Shown here: one piece after another, positions 20,575 through 31,925 of the stretch
How the letters are laid out: each line of letters begins with the position of its first letter
Numbering within the stretch: the stretch's first letter is position 1
Source: Welwitschia mirabilis
Taxonomy: Eukaryota; Gnetophyta; Gnetopsida; Welwitschiales
DNA: 54,528 nt
Direction: 5' to 3'
NCBI GenBank assembly: GCA_051453625.1
Contig: JBOZIK010000001.1
Location: forward strand, 211,401,414 to 211,455,941
Translations under genes and position numbers: made by a program
The notes under the pieces: generated by a model
What the model was told of the DNA's origin: nothing
What the model saw: only the letters and a program-made list of their open reading frames with translations
The model's database searches: none

Positions 20575-22599
20575 AGTTTATTATGACAAACTGGAGTTTC
20601 AGGGTTGATAACAAATGCACCATACATTTTGAACTTAGATTTTGACACGTTTCTCAATGACTTCGAAGTCATATGACATGCAATGTGCATTTTAGAGTAC
20701 AAAAGAGAAACAGAATGTGGGTTTCCAATTTCTTCAAGTTCATTATTCCGGAAACAAAAGAATTCCTGAGGCAAATCAGTTAAGATGTTATGAGGTAAGG
20801 ATTTAAGTAAAGAATCCTTAACTAGCTGGTATAACCTTTTTGATATGTTGCTTTTGATAAGCAGAGTGCTGACTGAAGTGACTGTGTATAGAAAGAGGCT
20901 AAAGCAAGTAATGGATTGCAAACTCCATTATACTATGGAACAGGCTGTTTTTGCAGAACAAAGAGTACCTATGCGAGTCCACCTGGTAATATTCTCCTCT
21001 AAAATTTCCAAATTCCAATCTCAAAAAGTACCTAAAATAGTGGGTATTCCTAAGAATAGCAATGCCTCTTCTGAAAAATGGTGCAGAGTGTAGAAACTTC
21101 ACAACATTTTGGTCTAACAAAACTTCACTGCAAAATTTGGACACTCTTCATCCCTTACAGAATCTGTAAAGGACAGTTTCAAGGAGGGAAAAAGTGGTTG
21201 TCAGTATTCTCTCATTTCTAGGACTAACAAAGCGCTCGAAGTATCCAGATGCAATTATGAATTCAACACTTCATGGGGTAAAGAGGTGGGTGCTTGCCTC
21301 ATAATGAAATACTTTCACATTTTTCATTAAAAACCATTGAATATAGTAGTCTTATTCCGAATCTAAGTTTCTACTGATGTTCTATTTGAAAATCTAGATT
21401 GGATGGAAATATGGATCTATAGCTGAAGATGCAATGACCAGCATCAGAATCCATAGCCTTGGCTAGCATTCAGTGGCGTGCTTGCCAGAGGAGCCAATAT
21501 TTCTTGGATGTCCTTCATCAAATGCTAGGAAGTCCTCCATCTAGCAATGAAGATGGTCTGCTGGCTTAACACAGTTGCTGTTCAGTTGATGATCTCCTTT
21601 CATGCATTGGAAAAGAAAGTTGAGCATTCAACAAAGGCTTTTTAATCCTTCATTAGTGGGCATTAATCACAGGGGTCACTCTTGTTATACCTTTGTGCCT
21701 GTGTATAGCTTGGTGTGTGGCACTCCTTCATTACCCGAAGTGCGTAAGTGGACTTGACATTTTTTATCTAATTTTTGTTCCTTCTCATTATTTATAGCTG
21801 TAGGGCATTATATGGTGTTCAATTATAAAAGGATTTTCAAGAGAGTCCTTTTTTTTGTTGGATTTGGGTGTGGATCTGACAGATTGGAAAGCCAGACTTC
21901 TTAATTGGGATGATTTTGTGCATTTTATGTATAACGGATATAGACTTTGGGAAAAAGTTGTGATAGGTTTTTCATTTAAGGAGTGGGAAATGCAGAGGAG
22001 TCAGATGGCCAATTCCTATACTTCATGTTTTTTCAGTACATTTGATGTGCTTCTGGAGATGCTTGGAATTACAAATGTGGCATTCAACGTTACTCCCAAG
22101 ACATTGAAGACGATGGCGGCAGACGCCCACAAACAGCAATTCATTCATCTTCACTTGATATAGTACCAACCACAGGAATGAGTGTACTTGCTATTCTATT
22201 TGAATTATATGATATCACATTTGGTGATCATGACCATATAATGAATATGATGACTGAGCTATTATGCTGTATCTGGACAATCTTAAATTGTTGGCCATTT
22301 CTAAAAGGCTTAGTCAAAAATGGGAGCTATGGATTTCCTCTACCAGTAAAAATGAAAACCTTAGTGTTTTCCATATTNNNNNNNNNNNNNNNNNNNNNNN
22401 NNNNNNNNNNNNNNNNNNNNNNNNNNNNNNNNNNNNNNNNNNNNNNNNNNNNNNNNNNNNNNNNNNNNNNNNNNNNNCATTTCTAAAAGGCTTAGTCAAA
22501 AATGGGAGCCATGGATTTCCTCTACCAGTAAAAATGAAAACCTTAGTGTTTTCCATATTGTTTGCCATAGCTGTAAGGAGGCCATTCTTAAGAGAGTAA
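20575..22599 (+). pseudogene. Cellulose synthase-like (Csl, family GT2) pseudogene, catalytic half and C-terminus
   Basis: Csl proteins are Golgi or plasma-membrane beta-glycan synthases. Readable pieces in order: TNAPYILNLDFDTFLND with HAMCILEYK (about 20608-20690, the D-x-D substrate site); TPLYYGTGCFCRTKSTY (about 20925-20975); KFGHSSSLTESVKDSFKEGK and CNYEFNTSWGKE (21135-21285); after a GT..AG intron (21286-21397), IGWKYGSIAEDAMTSIRIHS with LPEEPIFLGCPS, the region before the Q-x-x-R-W motif; a degraded RWSAGLTQLLF; VYSLVCGTPSLPEV; CFFSTFDVLLEMLGIT (about 22020-22070); and WPFLKGLVKNGSYGFPLP near the C-terminus, with a stop at 22597. Lesions include TGA for Arg before HAMC, a stop just before the GLQTPLYY exon and several frameshifts. 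The wording fits the CslE/CslG/CslB group better than CesA. The N-terminal half is absent. Confidence 0.88.
22293..22560 (+). repeat. Duplicated flanks around a 100-N gap inside the Csl C-terminus
   Basis: About 83 bp before the gap (22295-22377) reappear directly after it (22478-22559) with one mismatch, covering the same codons (FLKGLVKNG..). A standard 100-N gap between near-identical ends suggests two contig ends that overlap but were not merged, rather than a real duplication. Confidence 0.85.
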
Positions 22600-23384
22600 C
22601 ATTGTTGTCAATTATACTACTTTGTATTAGTATTTGAGCTTCTGTTTGAGATCTTAATATAGCAGCATTTTGTTCAAATGTTCTTATCTATTCTATGATC
22701 ACTATCACTATTACGCCTGTAAAGTTGTATTAATTTACAGGTAGATTATTTATATAATGATTGTGTAATTATAGCTTTGTCACAAGAATATCTAAAAGTT
22801 TTGACTTGAGAATGATTTAAGAAGATTGTGCAACACATATTCTACAAAAAATTATATGAAATCAATGTGTTTTTTTTAAGAAGTTAGTCAGATTGGGTAT
22901 TGTGCTACACTCATAAAGGTTATTGGTTTGCTCCGCTGGCTGAAATCAAAATTTTAGGACAAAGTGTTTTGTTTTTCTATTATTTACTTTTAGTTTTTCC
23001 CTTTCTTTTATCCTCCAATAGGTTCATGAGAAATAGTAATGAATTTGTGAGGGTGACTCGTTTGCTCTGGCAGATGAAAACCATTGTTGGCCTTATTGGG
23101 TCATGAACAACCCACCAAATATCTAAGTTACGCTGCCATGTATGATTTGAAAACATGGATAGGATGACAAACCCACCCACATGCTATTACTATTATTATT
23201 TTTTGAACACATTTATTCTTCAAACTGTATGTATACTCGTGTTTATTCAAGCATTTGTAAGGCTTAAGCATATCAGTTATCATATAATTTCAAGCATTTG
23301 TAGGGCTTAAGCATATCACTACTCATACTGTTTATTTGTCAGACAGAGGCAAATCAATGGTAGTGGAACTTCTTTTAAGCAAGA
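22600..23384. other. Unassigned DNA between Csl and AVT6 remnants
   Basis: No exon is recognised. A small local repeat, TTTCAAGCATTTGTA(A/G)GGCTTAAGCATATCA-like, occurs twice at about 23248-23310. Frames of 66-68 codons around 22900-23180 overlap on both strands and show no family signature. Confidence 0.4.
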
Positions 23385-23690
23385 ATTATTCTTAATACAT
23401 TGAGTAGTTTAGCGATCTAGAGAGTCATAGTCAATTGTATGGGTTTCAAGTGCTTAGAGTAGTGGGCTATATCCTTTACATACTTAGAGCCTAGACACAT
23501 GAAATGGTTTAAGCATGCTCCCAAGACCTTACTTTGCACATGAACCGGCAATTTGTGAAACTATAATGTTTACTACATTAAGCAATCATTATCTAAAAAG
23601 CAATTGCACTCAAGAGTTCAGACCTTGCATAATCTGATCTCTCTCTCTCTTTCTGCTTTTGATCCCTGGCACTAATTTTTTTCGTTTGGC
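23385..23690 (+). repeat. Copy D2 of the sequence upstream of the AVT6 exon
   Basis: Matches 15388-15762 in the same orientation. It ends where the transporter exon begins, so it is probably an intron of that gene. Confidence 0.8.
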
Positions 23691-24907
23691 ATGTGCAACG
23701 ATGTGCTTTCTGAAGCCACTTCAAATGGAGTTCGCCATGAGGGCATTCTGGAAGAATGGTTCGGTGTATGCTGGTGGACTACGAGAGTTTGCTCATTACA
23801 ATAACTGTTCTGCTTCCGTTGCTATCACTCGTATTTATCGGTATGCAAAAGCAATTTCTCTGGTATTTTCTTATGAAAATGGAAGGCCTTTGTTAAGTGG
23901 TTGGTATTTCTGGCCTNNNNNNNNNNNNNNNNNNNNNNNNNNNNNNNNNNNNNNNNNNNNNNNNNNNNNNNNNNNNNNNNNNNNNNNNNNNNNNNNNNNN
24001 NNNNNNNNNNNNNNNNNNNNNNNNNNNNNNNNNNNNNNNNNNNNNNNNNNNNNNNNNNNNNNNNNNNNNNNNNNNNNNNNNNNNNNNNNNNNNNNNNNNN
24101 NNNNNNNNNNNNNNNNNNNNNNNNNNNNNNNNNNNNNNNNNNNNNNNNNNNNNNNNNNNAAAAACATGAACTATAATTTATAATTTATGATTCAAGCTTG
24201 TGAAAACAAAGCTATCTAAGACAAATATGGTGGTTGGATTTTGCAGTTCACTGTATAAGAAGAGAGCTTTCAAATCCTGCGGAGATGACAAAGGTTACTA
24301 AATGGTCATATTTCCTGTGCACAAGCCTCTATGTTTTACCAGGGGTATTTGGGTACTCCTTATTTAGGGATGAAACAATGGATGACGTGTTAGCCAATGT
24401 TGAAACGAATTTAGGAATTGATTAGAGCGTATATGGAACATTGGCTTTCGTATAAGCTATGCACTTCATCCTCTGCTGGTGTTTCCGGTTGTTCACTTTG
24501 CATTGCGCGAAAATATTGGTTCGCTTGTATTCCCTTTTGCTAGAAAACCACTTGAAAGAGATAGTAAGAGGTTTTACTTGATCACAGCAGTGCTGATGAC
24601 CTTAATTTATGTTGGGGCAGTTTTCATTCCCAGTCTTTGGGATGCATTCCAGGTTATTGGGGCCACAGTTGTAGCCTCCATTGGTTTAATCTTCCCTGCC
24701 TCTCTTGGCCTCAAGTAAATCCTCTTCCTTATGATATTAAAGTTTTTTTAAAAAGAATTTCTTTAGTGTGTCTTTTCCAATTAGTCACTTTTCATGCGCA
24801 GAGACAGGCATGTGATATCAAGGGGATGTGCTAAGGCTGTTGCAGGCCTTATGGTTGTGGTGGCACTTGACTGGAGTGTAATTGCTTTGCTGAGTAATTT
24901 ATTGTGA
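23681..24907 (+). pseudogene. AVT6-like amino acid transporter (AAAP family) pseudogene, C-terminal half
   Basis: AAAP/AVT6 transporters export or import amino acids across the vacuolar or other endomembranes with about eleven membrane helices. Here: GILEEWFGVCWWTTR with DVLSEATSNGVRHE before it (about 23690-23785); after a shift, a hydrophobic helix ITVLLPLLSLVFIG; a 243-N gap (23917-24159); an exon after TTTTGCAG at 24246 with IRRELSNPAEMTKVTKWSYF and VFGYSLFRDETMDD; then YALHPLLVFPVVHFALRE and ATVVASIGLIFPASLGL to a donor at 24715; an 87-bp GT..AG intron (24715-24801); and a last exon giving DRHVISRGCAKAVAGLMVVV with stop TGA at 24905. The splice restores the frame (L-K-D-R). Lesions: TAG at 24423, a one-base loss just after it, and at least two shifts near 23785-23800. 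The rest is well kept, so inactivation is fairly recent or partly a sequencing artefact. Confidence 0.87.
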
Positions 24908-26249
24908 GCTCAGAAATGAGTGTTAGCCACTGAAAATATTTTAGGAGTTTCCATGGAATTTATTGAAACCCAATACCCTTATTAGATAATAGTATTTTGA
25001 AGTGAAGAACCTGTTTGTTGCTTTGCAAAAGGGAGGGACTGCAAGGCCGTTCACCATGAGCTTGTGGGTGTTCAGCTCATTTCAATTGATTTACAACAAA
25101 TATGCTGTGAATGCCTTGTTATATCACTTAGTTTAACAGTAACATAAGAAGTATTATGGATTATCATTTTTTAATATTAGTTTAGCAATAATATAAGAAG
25201 TATCATGGATTATCAGTTAATATGAACACAAAATGACATGAACTTAGTTCTAGTTCAAACGAGGCTTATTCAAGAAGATAATGTGATGACTTACAACTGA
25301 TCATAAACCTACATATTTTTCCAAAACAAACTTAGAAACACATACACATCTACTAAGTATCATAGTATCATAAACATTGCTGATGAATGCTATGAATGGA
25401 TTTGAAACCATGATTCTCATTTACTTTATTTACATATTGTTTGGTCACTTTTTGCAAATATGTAAGAAATGAAGAATCATGTCTCATGGTTTTATAGCTT
25501 TGTATTTGTACATTTTAGCATGATTTATGTAAAGTTGCATAGTCTTGTATCCATGCATTTTAGCATGATTTTATGTAAAAGTGATTATACCTTAAAGTAA
25601 AGTAAAAATTAATATATTTGACAATATACGTACACAATATGTATTCTAATTAACAACCTTTTTGTCTTTTCTATTATCTTTTCTTGCAAGGTTTCCAACA
25701 TTAACTGAAAAGTAACATCTGAAAGTAATTATTAAGAATCTTGTTAGCAATTTGCTTCTAACATTATAGCAAAAAATTAGACATTATATTGTAACAAATT
25801 TTATCAACTTATTATGTGATTTTATCAAAAAAGTTTCAAAAAAAGAGTCCACAACTACTTTAATCATGTTGAAGTCATTATAGAGAAAAATCTAAGGATT
25901 CTATTACTAAGCATAAATAAATTCATGCAAAATGAAGATTATTTTCTTCCTAATTAATTTTTAACACCGACATGGTTAGGTTTTAGTTTCTCCTAAGAAG
26001 AGATGATAGGATTTAAATCATGTATAAATGAGGTAGTAACATCCCTCGAAAGTTTATTATCAAAGTGATCACAAGTAGGATATACTTGAAAAATATAACA
26101 AAATTAATAGATTTATGATCAAATGAAATTCAAATAAATTAATCAAATGTTCCACAACTAGGGGAAAGAGAAGAAGATGAAGACCATAATGCATATGTAA
26201 TTTACATAATTCAATACTCCTAGTTTATATTAATGGTAATTTTATCTTT
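24908..26249. other. AT-rich intergenic DNA
   Basis: No gene is seen. Small local duplications occur (TAACA/TTAGTTTAGCAATAAYATAAGAAGTAT-type phrases at about 25137-25205, and CATTTTAGCATGATTT at about 25511 and 25555). Confidence 0.5.
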
Positions 26250-26550
26250 ATATTTTTTAGTGAGGAAAATACAAGTAAAGCAATGAAGTAAAGACAAAAT
26301 GTGCAACTTAATTGCATCTAGAAGTTAGCTCAGCATTTGCTTTGGATACAAGCTGGAGTAAACAAACCTCTTAGAAAAGATTCACAATAAAATACTAAGC
26401 TCTATAACAATCCAAGTTATCAATAATTGGGATTGTTAACCTTATTATGAAGTGATACATTTATGCTCTATCTTTATCCCTTTGTTATAGAACTACCCAT
26501 GTAACTCCATTATGGAGTCATGGTGTTTATGAGTTTTCTGACTTTTTAAT
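26250..26550 (-). mobile_element. Probable LTR remnant of a copia element
   Basis: On minus this follows directly after a G-rich polypurine tract (26570-26551), as a 3' LTR should. It is non-coding. Its outer boundary cannot be set because no second LTR copy was found in the window. Confidence 0.4.
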
Positions 26551-26570
26551 ACCCCCCCTCAAACTGCCTT
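26551..26570 (-). other. Polypurine tract (copia type)
   Basis: Minus-strand AGTTTGAGGGGGGGT, the purine tract that primes plus-strand synthesis just before a 3' LTR in plant copia elements. RNase H-like coding sequence lies immediately upstream on minus. Confidence 0.5.
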
Positions 26571-27010
26571 TCTTAGTCATTTAGTTGTTACTTTTTTATT
26601 AATCTTTTTTTTTTTTTAAGAAGATATCTCACTGGATACATAGTGGTATTGGCATTCTTAAAGCTGGGAGATATATTTTTAGGCCTACAAGGCCCATTAT
26701 CAATATGCTACTTAGTTCTCATGTATGTGGAAGAAATAAATCTTTCATTTCTTTGTTCCAATGTGCTTAGATCTCTCATGAAAAGACTAAGTACTTTATC
26801 AATTTCATAGCAAAGTTAGGTATACATATCACCATTAGTATTCATAACTTTATAGTTCTCATTCTATTAACATGGAAACTTGCTTCCTCAAGTATGATTA
26901 TTACACTACATGTGGTTACTTTTTTATGCTCATTAAACAATTTTACATTGCTTGGTTGATGTTTAGAGGCACTGATATACCAAGCATATTTACTTCTGCT
27001 GCACATATTT
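26571..27010 (-). pseudogene. Ty1/copia RNase H remnant
   Basis: Minus strand, heavily shifted: an AEVNMLGIS-like start at about 27005, then FAMKLIKYLVF and, in the next frame, FHERSKHIGTKK (about 26795-26755), and finally YVSSE near 26635. These match in order the copia RNase H C-terminus (an acidic/aromatic start, the ..A..L..NPVFHERSKHI.. core and the ..YVSS.. strand). A polypurine tract follows. Too many stops and shifts for function. Confidence 0.55.
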
Positions 27011-27249
27011 TTTAACTAACTTCTTGAGTATCCTGAGCTTTCTTCTTTTCTTCCCTTAACAAACTTGGCATGTTTCACATGAACATTTTCACAATGGCCA
27101 TTGTACCAACATGAATGTAAGGAATTCATTCCTTTGAGGAGATCTGAAAAATTCTGTGTTCTCTTAGCACATTGCTTCTTAACCCTGGAATGGTGCACTT
27201 TTCGCCTCCATGACTTACTATGTTCATGAAAGTTTTTTATAATGTGGAG

Positions 27250-27830
27250 GTAGGGCTCTTAGCAAATGATATTGGATTTGTCATATAAAATATTGATTCC
27301 TCGATGTCAGAGTTTGGTGGTCAGACTTTAGTAAGGAGATGCGCTTGACTACATTGATCAAGGACTCAACCTTGTGTAGCCTAAAAAAGTAAAGGTTGTT
27401 AATAGATTTATTTGCTAAAGGTTTGTCTTTGACAAAGGTTTCTTTTAGTTTGGGCCACCTTTTGGCCATCTCTCCTTCAATGACAAGCAAATCTCCACTT
27501 TGAAACTCAACACCAAGAAGAGAATGATTTCTTTCAATAGACAAAGTAGAATCTTTGCTCTCTGTTTCAATAAGTTGTTCCTCAATGCATGGCCAAAGTT
27601 CAATTTAGTGGGAAATGCCTTTATCCTTTATTGACTAGAAAGGATGGCTCCCATGTTCGTATATGTACTCTTCTGGAGGTGCATTCATCTTGAATGACAT
27701 GCCAAATTTGATAAAAGGCTCTGCTCCTATGTTAAAAATAGAATTGAGCATTAGAGTGATGAAACGAGTGAATAAATTGTTAAGACATTACCTATTGTCA
27801 TTACTGATGTTCTACCCTAAAGATTTTTAC
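27250..27830 (-). pseudogene. Unrecognised coding remnant
   Basis: On minus, one frame reads with only two stops from about 27740 to 27281. It gives GAEPFIKFGMSFKMNAPPEE and YIYEHGSHPF, a stop, SIKDKGISH, a stop, then IEEQLIETESKDSTLSIERN, LLGVEFQSGDLLVIEGEMAK, and KVESLINVVKRISLLKSD. The composition is that of a real soluble protein, unlike the Phe/Ile/Lys-rich noise around it. I do not recognise the family. It lies upstream, on the same strand, of the copia RNase H but does not look like copia pol. It could be another captured host-gene piece. Confidence 0.4.
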
Positions 27831-27935
27831 ACTCTTAAGGATAATTTAGATTTGTTCAATTCAGTTCCATCATTTGCTTCTTTCTATGTTATGAAACACA
27901 GTCCATACCATTACCTTATAAAGCTACACACCTAA

Positions 27936-30900
27936 CAAAATCTCTATTTGTAATGATCTATTCTTTCCATCATAAATAGTTAAATACACTTTACGTGGAA
28001 ATCTCATACCCGTCCAAAAGTTACATGAGAACAATCAGAAGGTAAAGTCATAAAACTATATCAATGTCCTTACCTGTCTATCCAACATTGCGGTCATAGC
28101 TCTTTATGATGATCTTAGAAGAGTTGATGCACCTTGCATGGTTAAAGAATAGATAAGGATTTTAAATACAACTCATAATTCTTTTTTAGCTAATATTTTC
28201 TTTGAAAATGGTCTCCATTATTAATAGCGATACTTCACCATTATTCTTGCAAAAAATTTGATGGCTAGCAATCAAACATGTGATAAATGCTAAACTGCAG
28301 AATTTTCAATGATACAGGACACGTTCTGTGATTGAAAAGTTTAGAATTTTCTCCAAGCTATCAGGACCTTGTGTCCCCTACTTCTGAAGTGCTCCCCTTC
28401 AATGTGTTCCTCTATTTTTGATGCTGCCTTTCTCTTTGAACATGGACACTAATGGCCAATCAAGGGCTTCCTTCTTAAAAAATGAAATCTGCAATTTCAT
28501 CGTTTCCTATTTTGAAATCTGCATTTTCCATATTGTTGCATTGCTCTAATTGCATTTTCCAAATGGTGAAATGGTGACAAGGTTGCTTGGTCTCTCACAA
28601 GAATCCATTGATTCTTTCACACCAATAATAAAAAAACCTACGTTTTGAGTATATGATTCCTCTACGATTCCTTTTAAATTTGCAAAACTGCTCCACGATT
28701 CCAAATCCATTTGGAAACACGCTTCCACGCTTCCACAAATCTAAATCTTGTGAGGCATAATGTGAAAACTAGCAGCCCAGCAAATGGTCATGCTTTCTGC
28801 AAACAGTCCTTCTTTAACTTCTTCAACTGTAAATGAAGGCATCATTCTGTTTAAGAACTACCACAAGTTTTTTGTAAACAATATTTTTGCATATAAATTT
28901 TGTAGCATCAAATTACAAACCAAAAATAAACCTGGAAAAAAAAACAGAGACTACAAAAACAAAGAACTCTATAGCAAACTACTTAAAAACTATAAAGAAT
29001 AACAGTAAATCTAAGATCAAACTTAGATTGAAGAAATCTCAAGCATGCAAGGGTATGCAAAGACATACAAGGGGCAATAAGGTGTCCAAGAGAGTCACAA
29101 ATCTTAGCTTACGAGCTTTAATGCCATCTAAAATGAAAATTTTATTTCTCTTCACTGCTACACTAAAAAGCTTGCTTTAAAGGCAAGCATACCAATAGGG
29201 TTTCATAAGGATTTATAGGCTTTCCTAGGCATGTAACCACAACGCACATTACAAGCCTTACCACTCTTGACTTAGATATATATTATATTTAAATATTTGT
29301 AACTTAGCCATTATGACTACCAATTTTTAAAATTACTTTTCATTATAACTAATTTTAAAATATGGTCCAAATACAAATTTAAGAAAAGTTATTTAATGAC
29401 CTTGCTAGTTTTGATCATTATTAAAACTGGAATTTTGTATTAAAAAAATAAGAGAATTGTTTATAACTGATTTTCTTTAAATTTATATGAAGAAAGTAAT
29501 AGCCATCATTTTGCAATTCACTAGCATCTAGAATTGTTGGAGAGGATAAAGATTTCCAACATGTAATAATAGGAATTTTATCTTTTACCAAATGATGGTT
29601 TCAAAATAGTTTATGACAATAAAAGCATTACATTAAAATGAAGCATACGTGTGAAGAAAAGTTATCATGAAATGATTATGCAATCTTGTTTCAAAAGCTT
29701 AAATACAAATGAAAAATATAAACATTTTACATACACCACGTGTGATATATTTTACATAAACTTAAATCCTTAATATCTTTGGATCTCATTATCACAAAAC
29801 TAATAAGACATTAAACATTCAATGCATTTATTAAAAGCATACAAAAATGTTATTTGTAATTCAACAATCTTTAAAATATTTTGACAAAATGTAAATAGAT
29901 TTACTAGTTCTTTTCTTTGCAAAACAAAGCAAAATAATTCTAGTATAATCATAAATAAATTTTGAATTTGATAGACTAGTACTCATGCTAATCATCTCTG
30001 TTTCCATGTTGTTGTTTCATTATTATTGCAGCTTTAATCCCTTTACAATAACAAAGTTACTAATAGATCATTATTAATCAAATATGCATGAAAACTTATT
30101 AAATTAATAAGTGTATATTACAGCACATATAAAGGAAATGAAAACAAAAACATTCTTACAGTTTCTATAAAGAATTTAGTCTCTTTTGCATTTTTCATCT
30201 TTTCAAAATATCAAACACGTTATTTTGATATATAGTGTTTAGATTAAGCCATATTAATGATATCTACATTAAGGCATCTAGTTTACCTAAAGATAACTGA
30301 TTTCTCCTTAGATACTTGATTATGCTCTGAATCCTCTTTTAGATGTTACTATAGTCACTACAATAACTAGAATCGCTTGTTATAGTTTTCACATGTTTAG
30401 AGAGTTGTCATATGAATTCAGAGAGAAAGATACCTTCAAGCATCTTTCATTAAAAGCCTATCACAATCAAAATAGAGAGAATCAAAAAATCTATAGACTT
30501 CATTATCACATGCATTTTTATTAGATGCTCATTTTCTTATTTCAATTGTTGTATGTTGTAAATATTTGATAAGAAACAATATCTTTTTGTCTTGTGTTTT
30601 TTTTCCTTATCATTTAAGTAATAACTTTATGGAGTTAAAAAAATGATGGATATAAAAATCTGTTGTTGAAACCTTTTATAAGTATGTTTGTGTAGTGTTT
30701 TATGTTTTTTTTTTGGATAAATATTAAGACAAATATAAGTGTTGACTGCAATTGTTTCTTTTCTATATTAGAAGCATCGCTTTTTAAAAATATTAATTCA
30801 TGTCTATGGAGCCTTCTTTTCTTTTCAATAATTTCAAGATAATCTACTTTCAACACATCTAAAAATATTCGACAAATAAACAATAACTTTAGTAAAAGAA

Positions 30901-30942
30901 TCTAACTTTATAAAAATACCCACTTAGTGAATTACTAATTGA
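27936..30942. other. AT-rich DNA without recognised genes
   Basis: Both strands show only short open frames, for example 28546-28728 on minus and 28784-29180 on plus. The minus one (containing WSSFANLKGIVEESYTQN) has a protein-like composition but no family I can name. From about 29280 on the sequence is very AT-rich with no structure that I can define. A 430-N gap follows at 30943-31372. Confidence 0.45.
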
Positions 30943-31489
30943 NNNNNNNNNNNNNNNNNNNNNNNNNNNNNNNNNNNNNNNNNNNNNNNNNNNNNNNNNN
31001 NNNNNNNNNNNNNNNNNNNNNNNNNNNNNNNNNNNNNNNNNNNNNNNNNNNNNNNNNNNNNNNNNNNNNNNNNNNNNNNNNNNNNNNNNNNNNNNNNNNN
31101 NNNNNNNNNNNNNNNNNNNNNNNNNNNNNNNNNNNNNNNNNNNNNNNNNNNNNNNNNNNNNNNNNNNNNNNNNNNNNNNNNNNNNNNNNNNNNNNNNNNN
31201 NNNNNNNNNNNNNNNNNNNNNNNNNNNNNNNNNNNNNNNNNNNNNNNNNNNNNNNNNNNNNNNNNNNNNNNNNNNNNNNNNNNNNNNNNNNNNNNNNNNN
31301 NNNNNNNNNNNNNNNNNNNNNNNNNNNNNNNNNNNNNNNNNNNNNNNNNNNNNNNNNNNNNNNNNNNNNNNNTTTTAGAGGAAGTAATATGAATAAACTA
31401 GTTTTGGAATTTTGTATTCAACATATTTAGTTTAGCCAACACTTTACAAGTATACACAAATTAAATTGCATTGAAAATGTGCTTGCATA

Positions 31490-31925
31490 ATTATACTAAT
31501 TCTTTTCCTCTTTTCCACATGATTAGCATGGAAGGCATTATGACAATTAATATCTAAATCAAATCTCCTTAGAAAGCCATTGAATTACATGACTTTGAAG
31601 TGCTTGGAATTTTTCCAGTTGCATTAGCTCTTGGAGTTTCAAAAACTAATTGTGACTCTTAGTGAACCTAATCATATGCTTTATTTTTTAATGCATCAGT
31701 AGGTAATAATCCCAAAAGTTTCTTTGAAGCATCCACCACAACTAATGCTTTCCTATGAGCAATACAATGATTTGAAACATCATTTTTAAGAATGAAAACA
31801 AACCCACTTTTATGTCCAATCATTGTTAATGTGCCATCTTTTGAGACAACTATCATTATTGATATACCATTAACTCTTATATTATTTTTAACAACCTCTC
31901 GTAATGTAATCCTGTATTCACCACA
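31490..31925 (-). pseudogene. hAT-like transposase (DUF4371/ZMYM-type) remnant
   Basis: On minus: MIVVSKDGTLTMIGHKSGFV (about 31856-31797), then SNHCIAHRKALVV, then, after a frameshift, LQELMQLEKFQALQSHVIQW followed by LSKE. This follows the order of the hAT-type catalytic region shared by ZMYM/ZNF862-like transposases: the D-G-x-x-x-M-x-G acidic site, a loop, the H-C-x-x-H-R-x-A-L motif, and a helix ending in Q-x-R/Q-W-L-S. The N-terminal BED finger and the C-terminal dimerisation domain are not visible. The 430-N gap lies downstream on minus. Confidence 0.6.

Noticed and set aside
20547-20921. 124-codon minus-strand open frame
   Set aside because: It is antisense to the cellulose synthase-like exon, whose plus-strand reading (TNAPYILNLD..) is clearly the real one.
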